Source: an uncultured Bacteroidales bacterium (GTDB lineage Bacteria > Bacteroidota > Bacteroidia > Bacteroidales > FEN-979). From it: a DNA stretch of 39,506 bases. Below are positions 16,927 to 23,423 of the stretch, in pieces (positions within the stretch are counted from its first letter, which is position 1; the number at the start of each line of letters is the position of its first letter). The stretch covers positions 1 through 39,506 of the forward strand of contig CAIQUS010000090.1 of NCBI GenBank assembly GCA_903875045.1, read 5' to 3'. Made by a program: the position numbers and the translations under genes. Below the pieces are notes generated by a model that did not search any database, was not told the origin of the DNA, and worked only from the letters and a program-made list of their open reading frames with translations.

Positions 16927-17931
16927 TTTCACCATCTCACCCCTGATTTTTTCCCACCGTTCGGCCGACATCTTTGATCCCATGAATTCGATCACATTAC
17001 CGGCCAGAAGTGCACCAAGTTCGCCACATTCCGGTAGAGACATGCCATTGGCAAGACCGTATAAAAATCCCGATGCATAAAGGTCGCCGGCGCCGGTGGT
17101 ATCGATAGGTGTTACTTTAATGACTCCGATTGAGTATTGATCATCCCCCGACTTTATCAGTGAACCACTGCTGCCGGTTTTAACCACGGCAATTTCCGCA
17201 AGTTTGCTCAATTCGTGAACCGCATCTTCAGGTTCCAGTCCGGTTAGGGCTCGGGCTTCATCCTCATTGGCAAAAATGATGTCCACATATTCGGTGATGA
17301 TCGAAAGCAGGAAATCCTTATTGGCTTCAACGACATTGTAACTGGCCATATCGAGCGAAACGATCAGCCCATGTTCCTGCGCCAGCTCAACCGCCCGGCG
17401 TATGAGTTCATGGTTTTGAACCAGATAGCCCTCGATGTGAAAATAGGAATAACCACTGAAAATGCCGGATTTCGGATTTGGGATTTCAGATTTACGATTT
17501 ACGGGATCGAGATGATCGGCAGAGAGCTCAATGGCTGCACCAAGAAAGGTTGCAAATGTACGCTCTGAATCGGGTGTTACAAGTGCCACGGCCCTGCCTG
17601 TTTCCTGGTTGCTGTGGATCATGTGGGGGTCGACGCCGGCCTGGATGAGGTCGCGCACAAAAAAACCACCCAGTTCGTCCTCGCCCACAACTCCGATGTA
17701 CCCTGTTTTAGCCCCCAGCATGGCCAGTCCATGAATGGTGTTGGCGGCTGATCCCCCTGCCGAAAGGCTCTTTTGATAACCCTTCAGGGCGTCGAGCACC
17801 GCATTGCTGCGTTCCTTATCTACCAGTTGCATGCTTCCTTTGGGCAAATTTAACAGTTCAAGAATGTTATCGCTTTCGAGCGAAATCATAACGTCAACAA
17901 GGGCATTGCCCATTCCGAGAATCTTCTTCAT
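16921..17931 (-). CDS. PfkB-family carbohydrate/nucleoside kinase
   Basis: 336 residues from ATG 17931. It has the ribokinase-family N-terminal strand (GMGNALVDVMI), the substrate motif GGSAANT, and the C-terminal anion-hole motif DTTGAGD at 277-283 with catalytic Asp283. Bacteroidota homologues are often named adenosine kinase or sugar kinase; the substrate is not provable here. It phosphorylates a sugar or nucleoside with ATP in the cytoplasm. Residues about 143-155 (NRKSEIPNPKSGIF) look like an in-frame insertion encoded by five 7-base repeats (17467-17501). The stop codon lies in a second 7-base array. It seems monocistronic, divergent from the first toxin-antitoxin pair. Upstream on the minus strand, TAATTTCG (17957-17950) is a weak -7 candidate. 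Confidence 0.88.
   Translation of the reverse strand: MKKILGMGNALVDVMISLESDNILELLNLPKGSMQLVDKERSNAVLDALKGYQKSLSAGGSAANTIHGLAMLGAKTGYIGVVGEDELGGFFVRDLIQAGVDPHMIHSNQETGRAVALVTPDSERTFATFLGAAIELSADHLDPVNRKSEIPNPKSGIFSGYSYFHIEGYLVQNHELIRRAVELAQEHGLIVSLDMASYNVVEANKDFLLSIITEYVDIIFANEDEARALTGLEPEDAVHELSKLAEIAVVKTGSSGSLIKSGDDQYSIGVIKVTPIDTTGAGDLYASGFLYGLANGMSLPECGELGALLAGNVIEFMGSKMSAERWEKIRGEMVKG
17467..17501. repeat. Heptad repeat inside the kinase gene
   Basis: Five units on the plus strand: GGATTTC, GGATTTG, GGATTTC, AGATTTA, CGATTTA. The same kind of GGATTTN array is common between genes in Bacteroidota; here it lies in frame in a coding region. Confidence 0.85.
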
Positions 17932-18036
17932 ATTTCAAAATTTGAAGCGCGAAATTACGATAATAATTTAAACCAGGTTTTCAAAGAAATTTGTTGATTT
18001 CAGATAAAAATTGGCGCAACAGACGTATAATATGTG

Positions 18037-18044
18037 TATATTTG
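18037..18044 (+). promoter_or_regulatory. -7 box of the first toxin-antitoxin operon
   Basis: TATATTTG matches TAnnTTTG, 17 bases before ATG 18062. This supports the downstream ATG over codons further upstream. A TTGG at 18011-18014 is 22 bases upstream, slightly far for a -33 element. Confidence 0.6.
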
Positions 18045-18061
18045 TACGTAAAATTAACAAA

Positions 18062-18307
18062 ATGGATACGAAATTAACACTACGGTTGGATGAAAATGTG
18101 ATTTCACGGGCCAAAGATTATGCGCAAAGCCATCATATCAGTTTATCCAGGTTGATTGAATCCTATCTTGATTCCATAACGATGCAAAAATCAGAAAATG
18201 TCAAAATTACCCCTCTCGTGGAAAGTTTAAGCGGGATAATTGAATTGCCGGACGATTATGATTACAAAAAGGATTACGCTGACCACCTCATGGAAAAATA
18301 CAGATGA
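18062..18307 (+). CDS. Antitoxin, DUF6364 type
   Basis: 81 residues from ATG 18062. The N-terminal half (MDTKLTLRLDENVISRAKDYA...ISLSRLIESYL) is a ribbon-helix-helix-like pattern typical of DUF6364 proteins, which sit in front of PIN-domain toxins in Bacteroidota. The C-terminal tail (LSGIIELPDDYDYKKDYADHLMEKY) is acidic and probably wraps the toxin. The first part likely binds its own promoter. The stop overlaps the toxin start as ATGA (18304-18307). A longer reading from 18011 is excluded by the -7 box at 18037. Confidence 0.85.
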   Translation: MDTKLTLRLDENVISRAKDYAQSHHISLSRLIESYLDSITMQKSENVKITPLVESLSGIIELPDDYDYKKDYADHLMEKYR

Positions 18308-18720
18308 AAAAGCTCCTGGTAGATACAAACATCGTACTTGACTTGTTGGCGAAAAGAGAACCATATTATACAGCCTCTGCAAGTTTGTTTTCTTTGGCAG
18401 ATAAGAGACAAATAAAGCTAAGCGTTTCTTCATTGACTTTTGCAAATACAAATTATACACTGTTGAAAGCAAAGAGTCCCAACGAAGTAAAATCGATTCT
18501 GAGAAAATTAAAGTTGATCGTACAGGTGTTGCCATTGGATGATAAAGTAATAGGCCGGGCCTTGAATGACGATGAATTTGCAGACTTTGAAGACGGCCTG
18601 CAATATTTTTCGGCCATCGAAAACAATCAGGACATCATCATTACACGAAACCTGAAAGATTTCAAAAAGGCAAAAATTCCTGTCATGAGTGCTGCGGAAT
18701 ATCTGCAGACAATTGAATAG
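18304..18720 (+). CDS. PIN-domain toxin (VapC-like ribonuclease)
   Basis: 138 residues. It carries PIN-fold acidic motifs: VDTNIVLDLL with Asp7, FEDGLQ with Glu96/Asp97, and TRNLKDF with Asp119. These coordinate the metal ion for RNA cleavage. Members act as endoribonucleases on tRNA, rRNA or mRNA and are held inactive by the partner antitoxin. The start overlaps the antitoxin stop by ATGA, so translation is coupled. Length and motif layout suit the PIN_3 group. Function in this organism, such as stabilising the region or stress arrest, is inferred. Confidence 0.87.
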   Translation: MKKLLVDTNIVLDLLAKREPYYTASASLFSLADKRQIKLSVSSLTFANTNYTLLKAKSPNEVKSILRKLKLIVQVLPLDDKVIGRALNDDEFADFEDGLQYFSAIENNQDIIITRNLKDFKKAKIPVMSAAEYLQTIE

Positions 18721-18847
18721 CAGGAGGCCTGCACTTTACCCCGCTTTCCAATGAGTTTTTGCAGATTACCCCGCCAAACATACACCGGACTCCGGGGAAA
18801 AGTTGGGGGGATTGGCAAATAGGTAAAAGGAACAAGAATAAATTCCT

Positions 18848-18855
18848 TAAATTTG
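18848..18855 (+). promoter_or_regulatory. -7 box of the second toxin-antitoxin operon
   Basis: TAAATTTG matches TAnnTTTG, 15 bases before ATG 18871. The TTG inside the box (18853) is not a usable start. The 130 bases before it hold no gene. Confidence 0.6.
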
Positions 18856-18870
18856 CAGAAAAGCAAGATT

Positions 18871-19092
18871 ATGAACATTCAGGCGGAAAAACTGGAGCTT
18901 GTCAGATTGATCCTGGATACTGACAACCCAGGCATTCTGGCCTCGGTTAAACGTGTTTTCACTAAGGTAAAGAGTGTAGATTTTTGGGATACACTGTCTC
19001 AATACCAAAAAGAGGAAATACTTAAAGGAATCGAGGAAATAGATAATGGTGAAACAACAGATTATGAGCTGTTTATTAAAAAACACCTGTAA
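18871..19092 (+). CDS. Antitoxin of a RelE/ParE module
   Basis: 73 residues from ATG 18871. The pattern MNIQAEKLELVRLILDTDNPGILASVKRVF, then FWDTLS.YQKEEILKGIEEIDNGETTDYE.F, is that of the putative addiction-module component family found before RelE/ParE toxins in Bacteroidota. Mostly helical and acidic, without a clear DNA-binding motif beyond the N-terminus. Its TAA shares a base with the toxin ATG (TAATG at 19090-19094). It should neutralise the toxin by direct binding. The nominal frame extends to TTG 18853, rejected because that codon lies in the -7 box. Confidence 0.82.
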   Translation: MNIQAEKLELVRLILDTDNPGILASVKRVFTKVKSVDFWDTLSQYQKEEILKGIEEIDNGETTDYELFIKKHL

Positions 19093-19391
19093 TGAACCGG
19101 GAAATCAAACTCTCTCTGAGAGCGATGAAAAAAATAGATAATCTCCTCATTTTCCTTGAAAATGCATGGTCAGCCAAAGTTAAGCAAGACTTTATCCAAC
19201 GGCTGAACAAATCATTGCATCAAATTCAAAAACTTCCTGATAGTTTCCCAGAATCAGATAAGGTCAAATCCCTGAGAAAGTGTGTTGTGACCAAACAGAC
19301 AACCATTTTCTATAAATATTCGGATACAACGATTTACATTGTCACGATTTTTGATAATCGGCAAGACCCGAATTCTCTGCATAAAGAATAG
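19092..19391 (+). CDS. RelE/ParE-family toxin
   Basis: 99 residues. The pattern LRAMKKIDNLLIFLENAWSAKVKQDFIQRL...IQKLPDSFPES...LRKCVVTKQTTIFYKYSDTTIYIVTIFDNRQDP matches RelE/ParE toxins: an N-terminal helical hairpin and a C-terminal sheet ending in a DNRQDP motif. Members cleave ribosome-bound mRNA or poison gyrase; which applies here cannot be told. Translation is coupled to the antitoxin by a one-base overlap. Followed by 227 bases without a gene. Confidence 0.85.
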   Translation: MNREIKLSLRAMKKIDNLLIFLENAWSAKVKQDFIQRLNKSLHQIQKLPDSFPESDKVKSLRKCVVTKQTTIFYKYSDTTIYIVTIFDNRQDPNSLHKE

Positions 19392-19596
19392 AAAAGCTAA
19401 TGGTAACTCGTCAATCTGACCGTTGCGCTGACTTTAGTTAACATTTTCTCATGCATCATTTGTTGATACTGCATCATAAGCCTTATCCAAACGCTCAGTA
19501 GTCTCCGGCGAAAAGAAAGTGGGGCTTGTCGAATGTGGGGTTAAAGGAGTTTTTGGGGTTAAAATGAAAATCGCTAACTTTTTTCTTAAACTGTCG

Positions 19597-19604
19597 TACC
19601 TTTG
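19597..19604 (+). promoter_or_regulatory. -7 box of the third toxin-antitoxin operon
   Basis: TACCTTTG matches TAnnTTTG, 14 bases before ATG 19619. Upstream, GGGGTTAAA-type text is repeated (about 19537-19563). A T-run lies at the -33 distance but no clear TTG. Confidence 0.6.
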
Positions 19605-19618
19605 AAAAAAAACAAACA

Positions 19619-19804
19619 ATGCTGACAAAAGAAAAAATCAGGAAAACGATTGATAATCTTCCGGATGAAAGTTTTTCAATTGATGAAATTGTTGAAAGAC
19701 TCATCATTCTTGATAAAGTGGAACAAGGACTTCAGGATGTTACAGACGGAAATGTCTATACTACTGAGGAGGTCAGGAAAAAATTAGATCGATGGTTAAA
19801 ATAG
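19619..19804 (+). CDS. Antitoxin of a ParE-type module
   Basis: 61 residues. MLTKEKIRKTIDNLPDESFSIDEIVERLIILDKVEQGL and then YTTEEVRKKLDRWLK is the usual layout of small Bacteroidota antitoxins paired with RelE/ParE toxins: an N-terminal dimerisation part and a C-terminal helix ending in W-L-K. It overlaps the toxin gene by 13 bases (19792-19804), which implies tight translational coupling. It should bind the toxin and probably its own promoter. Confidence 0.84.
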   Translation: MLTKEKIRKTIDNLPDESFSIDEIVERLIILDKVEQGLQDVTDGNVYTTEEVRKKLDRWLK

Positions 19805-20097
19805 TCTCGACAAACAGGGCTTTAAACGATTTACAGGAAATCGCAGATTATATTTCCAGAGACTCTTTCCAGTATGCCGGAATTACCCTTGAAAAGCTCA
19901 TAGAAGCTGCTTCTTTTATAGAAACTAATCCATTCATAGGCAGGAAAGTTCCTGAAATTAATGAAGCTTCCATCAGGGAATTAATTGTCGGCAGTTATCG
20001 GGTGATTTATAAAAGAGTACATCAAAAACAGGTTAATGTACTAACGGTTCACCATTCCGCCCGATTATTAAAAAAAAGTGCCATCAAACGAAGATAA
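19792..20097 (+). CDS. RelE/ParE-family toxin
   Basis: 101 residues. MVKIVSTNRALNDLQEIADYISRDSFQYAGITLEKLIEAASFIETNPFIGRKVPEI, then SIRELIVGSYRVIYKRV....VNVLTVHHSARLL, is a clear ParE/RelE-like pattern: P.IGRKVPE, RELIVG.YRVIY and a V.V..VHH.ARLL strand. Typical ParE proteins inhibit gyrase and RelE proteins cleave mRNA; the motif style is nearer to ParE. The third consecutive toxin-antitoxin pair on this strand. Confidence 0.87.
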   Translation: MVKIVSTNRALNDLQEIADYISRDSFQYAGITLEKLIEAASFIETNPFIGRKVPEINEASIRELIVGSYRVIYKRVHQKQVNVLTVHHSARLLKKSAIKRR

Positions 20098-20146
20098 TAT
20101 CGCCAACCTCCCCCGTAACTTCCGGTGGAAAGTGGATCGCGAAGCT

Positions 20147-20237
20147 GGAAGCATATAGGAAGCATATAGGAAGCACATATAGGAAGCATACAGGAAGCAT
20201 ACAGGAAGCATACAGGAAGCATATAGGAAGCATATAT
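20147..20237. repeat. 11-base tandem repeat, eight units
   Basis: Unit GGAAGCATAYA, eight copies; the third is 13 bases (GGAAGCACATATA). Units at 20147, 20158, 20169, 20182, 20193, 20204, 20215 and 20226. It has no spacers, so it is not a CRISPR. Confidence 0.9.
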
Positions 20238-20324
20238 GTCAAAAAAGGGAGTCTGCATGAATTATCAAAAAATTGTCAGAATTATCCCTCCGAAATACGG
20301 AAATTTCTCCTGATTCCCCCGTAA

Positions 20325-20344
20325 CAGTCAGCTAAAGCTGACTG
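20325..20344. terminator. Hairpin upstream of the Msr gene
   Basis: CAGTCAGCT-AA-AGCTGACTG is a 9-base-pair inverted repeat. No T-run follows, so it could be a terminator for the toxin-antitoxin run or a regulatory site. Confidence 0.4.
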
Positions 20345-20447
20345 CAATAGATTCGTCGCTAATGTGGGTAATCCAGGCACATATTTGCGAATATATGTAA
20401 TAAAGTTCCCCCTCTGTCGTTTTTATTCAGTCTAAATTGATTTTTGT

Positions 20448-21416
20448 ATGTCGATGAAAAATTGTATTTTTATCATTTCATTTTCACTTATCGTGATTGC
20501 AGCATGTACGCAGAATCAGAATCAACCCTTGGCTAAAACTCAACAGAACATGAAATTCAGGCAACTAACCCCCGACGAAGAACGTGTGATCGTTTACAAA
20601 GGTACCGAGGCCCCCTTCACTGGCAAATATGATCAATTCGAGGAAACAGGTACTTACGCGTGTAAACGATGCGGCTCTCCTTTGTACAAGTCAGCCGATA
20701 AATTTGATGCCCATTGCGGATGGCCGGCATTTGACGATGAAATTCCCGGCGCGGTTAAACGGATTCCTGATGCCGATGGCATGAGAACCGAGATCGAATG
20801 CGCCAAATGCGGCGCACATCTTGGCCATGTGTTTACCGGAGAGGGTTTAACCGACAAAAACACCCGTCATTGCGTTAATTCGGTTTCCCTGGAATTCACA
20901 CCAGCATCCACGGACTTAAGTCCGGGGATAGAGGCGACTGATACCGCCATCTTCGCCGGTGGCTGTTTCTGGGGTGTGGAATATTACATGCAAAAAATAA
21001 AGGGAGTGGTTTCAACCGAAGTTGGTTACACCGGCGGAAAAACCGACCATCCCACCTATAAGGAGGTGTGTGCCGGCAAAACCGGGCATTATGAAGCCAT
21101 TGAAGTGGTTTTTGACCCCTCCGTCACCTCGTATGAAGTGGTTGCCAAAATGTTTTTCGAAACCCACGATCCTACCCAATGGAACCATCAGGGGCCCGAT
21201 TGGGGCGAACAATACCGTTCAGCCGTTTTTTACCGGGATGAGGCTCAAAAGGCAACCGCCCAAAAACTGATAAACCAGTTAAAAGATAAAGAATTCAGGG
21301 TAGTCACAGAATTACTCCCTGCAAAAACATTCTGGAAAGCGGAAGATTATCATCAGGATTACTACGACCACAAGGGGGATACGCCGTATTGTCATGGGTA
21401 TGTGAAGAGGTTTTAA
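20448..21416 (+). CDS. msrAB: Bifunctional methionine sulfoxide reductase B-A fusion, lipoprotein
   Basis: 322 residues. The N-terminus is a lipoprotein signal (IIFSLIVIAAC-like, acylated Cys20), so the enzyme is probably anchored outside the inner membrane. MsrB comes first (about 36-150): Zn cysteines 72/75 (CKRC) and 118/121 (CAKC), GHVF, and catalytic Cys142 in RHCVNS. MsrA follows (about 165-322) with catalytic Cys173 in GGCFWG, then GYTGG and HYEAIEVVFDP. Together they reduce both R- and S-methionine sulfoxide, repairing oxidised proteins. The B-A order is the reverse of the better-known A-B fusions. ATG 20448 is taken; ATG 20454 is also possible. It stands alone. Confidence 0.93.
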   Translation: MSMKNCIFIISFSLIVIAACTQNQNQPLAKTQQNMKFRQLTPDEERVIVYKGTEAPFTGKYDQFEETGTYACKRCGSPLYKSADKFDAHCGWPAFDDEIPGAVKRIPDADGMRTEIECAKCGAHLGHVFTGEGLTDKNTRHCVNSVSLEFTPASTDLSPGIEATDTAIFAGGCFWGVEYYMQKIKGVVSTEVGYTGGKTDHPTYKEVCAGKTGHYEAIEVVFDPSVTSYEVVAKMFFETHDPTQWNHQGPDWGEQYRSAVFYRDEAQKATAQKLINQLKDKEFRVVTELLPAKTFWKAEDYHQDYYDHKGDTPYCHGYVKRF

Positions 21417-21445
21417 TGATGTGGGGATGTGATGATGTGGGGATT

Positions 21446-21580
21446 ATGAGGAATGATAAGGAGAATTTGATAGTGAGGCTTACGTTGGAGTTTGCTTTGG
21501 ACATCGTTGCCTTTACTGAACTCCTTGAAGAAAACAAGAAGTATGTGACTCAAGTTTCGGGGTTTAACATTCGATTATAA
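21446..21580 (+). pseudogene. Remnant of a four-helix-bundle (S23-like) protein gene
   Basis: A 44-residue frame, MRNDKENLIVRLTLEFALDIVAFTELLEENKKY, matches the N-terminal helix pattern of four-helix-bundle S23 proteins (about 120 residues). It then diverges (VTQVSGFNIRL) and stops. The rest of the domain is missing. The intact family is encoded in 23S rRNA intervening sequences and at many chromosomal sites. Similarity judged by eye only. Confidence 0.5.
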
Positions 21581-21584
21581 TACA

Positions 21585-21765
21585 GCCCCGAATGGGGCGT
21601 AATATAGTAACGATGGGTGAAGCCCATCGCAGAGAGCCTGGCAACTTAAAAACAGCCCTGAAAGGGTGTAATCGATTACGCCCTTTCAGGGCTTAGAGAC
21701 ACACTGGTTGACCAGGCATACACAGGGCTTCACCCTGTGTTGACAACTTGAGCCCTTTCAGGGCT
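21585..21765. repeat. Cluster of six palindromes (mosaic repeat element)
   Basis: Six stems in 181 bases: GCCCC/GGGGC (21585-21598); CGATGGG/CCCATCG (21611-21629); a 40-base palindrome with 20-base arms and one G-T pair (21654-21693); CTGGT/ACCAG (21704-21715); ACACAGGG/CCCTGTGT (21720-21740); AGCCCT/AGGGCT (21751-21765). The motif GCCCTTTCAGGGC occurs more than once. Similar text is scattered in many Bacteroidota genomes. Confidence 0.8.
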
Positions 21766-21895
21766 AAAGGAAGTTTTGATCGCAGAGTTGAATCAGATAA
21801 ACCGGATATTACTTTTCCAACCCCGAAATAAAAGATAAACTCAATGTTATTATCAATATTGAGGGTACTGCGATAAGTCTGCTAACAAATAATAT

Positions 21896-21979
21896 AACCG
21901 CAGAGGGCCGCAGAGTTTTTTCGCAGAGTTTCGCAAAGTTATAATTATCTGCGAGTTATCTCTGCGGCCCTTTGCGGTT
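21896..21979. repeat. Large imperfect hairpin rich in CGCAGAG
   Basis: Outer arms of 20 bases (21896-21915 and 21960-21979) pair with one mismatch. Inside, CGCAGA (21922-21927) pairs with TCTGCG (21948-21953). Repeats of CGCAGAG and TTTGCG continue after the right arm. It lies 3' of the Kir-like gene and might act as its terminator. Confidence 0.7.
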
Positions 21980-22065
21980 TCTTTGCGTTCTTTGCGGTTT
22001 AACAATTTTTTAATGGTGATTTGATGAATAAACTACTTTTCGGAGTGGACTCAATCTTCAAACTT

Positions 22066-22917
22066 TCAAATCCCCCCCCCAACAAACCTATCAGCCATGG
22101 TTTTGTCCATCGGTTCTATCCTTTCAAAATTGCCCCACCGGAAGTTTTTCCTTCTCCCGTTCGGATCCCAGGAATAGACATTGAGAAACATCTTACCGAA
22201 GCTCAGGTGCCGTGAATCGTAGTATTTGGCATAAGCTACCTGCTCGCCGGTTTTGATGTCGTTGCCGATAAAAGAAAACTTCATGTGCAGCAGCGTTTTG
22301 TTGACAAGGGCATCGGCGATGGCTACGCGGAGGGAGTGGCTGGCCGGATCATCCAGGTTGAGGTCATAATAGAGAATTTTCTCCAGATCGGGCAACTCTT
22401 CTTCGAGCCGAAAAGCCCTGATTCGCGTATTGTTTTCAATGGTCCAGGCTTCAAACTTGCTTTTCAGGTCGATGATATCGCGCCCTTTGTTCCCAAGGCG
22501 CAACGACAAAAAATAGTGATCCTTGCGGTACCGGATATAAACCTTTTTCGTGGTAAACACATCCTGGGGGCGTTTGATCACAAAATAGACAAGGAAGCCT
22601 GAAAAAATGGAGGTAAAAAAAAGTGAAATGGTCGATTGGATCATTACAATTTGCCGGCCAAGTTGCGTCACCGGGTGAATGTCGCCAAACCCGATGGTAT
22701 GAAACGACACGATGCTGAAATAAACTGCCTTTTCAAAATTGATCCTGGTTGATCCCGAATCGATGCCCGGATGATTATACGATGTTGAATACGGGGTCAT
22801 TTCAATGCTGCCCGTGTTGTAATATATCCAGGCAAAGCCAAAGATAATAATCATGTAAACCCCCAGTGATATGGAGATAAACAAAAGAACTTCCCGGGTT
22901 TTAAACCTGAATATCAT
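22066..22917 (-). CDS. Inward-rectifier-like potassium channel (KirBac type)
   Basis: 283 residues from ATG 22917. TM1 is about 10-32. A pore helix and selectivity filter follow (SFHTIGFGDIHPVTQLG, filter TIGFGD), then TM2 (about 90-113, IVMIQSTISLFFTSIFSGFLVYFVI). The C-terminal half starts RPQDVFTTKKVYIRYRKDHYFLSLRLGNKG and resembles the cytoplasmic beta-sandwich of Kir/KirBac channels. Two TM helices and this domain order fit a tetrameric inner-membrane K+ channel. Conduction and gating are unproven. It is 18 bases downstream of crcB in an operon. The coding strand has a run of nine G (22072-22080) five codons from the stop. Confidence 0.82.
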   Translation of the reverse strand: MIFRFKTREVLLFISISLGVYMIIIFGFAWIYYNTGSIEMTPYSTSYNHPGIDSGSTRINFEKAVYFSIVSFHTIGFGDIHPVTQLGRQIVMIQSTISLFFTSIFSGFLVYFVIKRPQDVFTTKKVYIRYRKDHYFLSLRLGNKGRDIIDLKSKFEAWTIENNTRIRAFRLEEELPDLEKILYYDLNLDDPASHSLRVAIADALVNKTLLHMKFSFIGNDIKTGEQVAYAKYYDSRHLSFGKMFLNVYSWDPNGRRKNFRWGNFERIEPMDKTMADRFVGGGI

Positions 22918-22935
22918 AAGAGTTTCCGTTAAAGG

Positions 22936-23340
22936 TCAGACGCCAATCTTACAAAATAAAACAAGGGTTTTAACAATGAACCAGTGACCCAGCCATGTGG
23001 CCATGATGCCAAGAAAAATACTTAGACCGGTATAGAGGGCAAAATGAAAAGAGTTGCCATTGTTCAATAAAGTGAGATTTTCGAGCGCAAAAGCTGAAAA
23101 GGTGGTAAATCCGCCGCAAAACCCAACTGTCAGAAAAAGAATCCATTCAGCATTCAGGAAATTACTCTTCTGGGTCAACCCGAAGATGATCCCGATCAGC
23201 AGGCAACCGGCAATATTGATGATGAAGGTTGCGAAAGGAAAGGTTGAAACAAAGAGAGTGAAAAGATAGCGTGAGGCAAGAAATCGGCAAATGGTTCCGA
23301 GCAACCCGCCGGAACCGGCAATCATGATTAATTTTAACAT
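22936..23340 (-). CDS. crcB: Fluoride ion channel CrcB/Fluc
   Basis: 134 residues, four hydrophobic segments. Family motifs: GGLLGTICRF (about 11-20), the Asn-containing NIAGCLLIG helix, and GFCGGFTTFS with the polar track residues. CrcB forms a dual-topology dimer that exports toxic fluoride through the inner membrane. ATG 23340. The leader (about 50 bases) has a hairpin but nothing I recognise as a fluoride riboswitch. First gene of the operon with the Kir-like channel. Confidence 0.92.
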   Translation of the reverse strand: MLKLIMIAGSGGLLGTICRFLASRYLFTLFVSTFPFATFIINIAGCLLIGIIFGLTQKSNFLNAEWILFLTVGFCGGFTTFSAFALENLTLLNNGNSFHFALYTGLSIFLGIMATWLGHWFIVKTLVLFCKIGV

Positions 23341-23361
23341 CCCTGTGCTGTTTTAAGCTTT

Positions 23362-23377
23362 GAGCGAAACATCGCTC
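23362..23377 (-). promoter_or_regulatory. Hairpin in the crcB leader
   Basis: GAGCGA-AACA-TCGCTC (plus-strand text) folds into a 6-base-pair stem, extended to 7 by the flanking T-A pair. It lies between the predicted transcription start and ATG 23340. Role unknown. Confidence 0.5.
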
Positions 23378-23394
23378 AGGTTCCTCTAATTTTA

Positions 23395-23402
23395 CAAAAA
23401 TA
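23395..23402 (-). promoter_or_regulatory. -7 box of the crcB operon
   Basis: TATTTTTG on the minus strand matches TAnnTTTG. The predicted leader is about 50 bases. No strong -33 TTG is seen at 19-21 bases; the palindrome at 23424-23445 lies there. Confidence 0.5.
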
Positions 23403-23423
23403 GCGAAAAAGGTATCATCATCA

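Larger units (their letters stand above)
20098..20447. other. 350-base intergenic region with tandem repeat and hairpin
   Basis: Contains the 11-base tandem array (20147-20237) and a hairpin (20325-20344), then about 100 bases before the Msr gene. ACATAT...ATATGT (20379-20398) is an imperfect palindrome before the Msr start. No gene is seen. Near 20435-20446 the text is T-rich but lacks a good TAnnTTTG box. Confidence 0.6.
21417..22065. other. 650-base region without an intact gene: remnant and repeats
   Basis: Begins with two copies of GATGTGGGGAT (21418, 21434), then the S23-like remnant (21446-21580), a cluster of hairpins (21585-21765), about 130 bases with nothing recognised, a large imperfect hairpin (21896-21979), and a short tail before the Kir-like stop codon at 22066. 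Confidence 0.65.

Noticed and set aside
18011-18061. Longer start of the first antitoxin
   Set aside because: The 17 extra codons span the TATATTTG promoter box and lack family similarity.
20147-20237. Tandem repeat considered as a CRISPR array
   Set aside because: Units are 11 bases with no spacers and no cas genes are nearby.
21780-21895. Short translated stretch near 21820-21900 (NPEIKDKLNVIINIEG) as the missing end of the S23-like gene
   Set aside because: Similarity to the family's C-terminus is too weak to claim by eye.
23341-23400. Fluoride riboswitch before crcB
   Set aside because: The conserved fluoride-riboswitch text could not be found; only a simple hairpin is present. A model search could overturn this.
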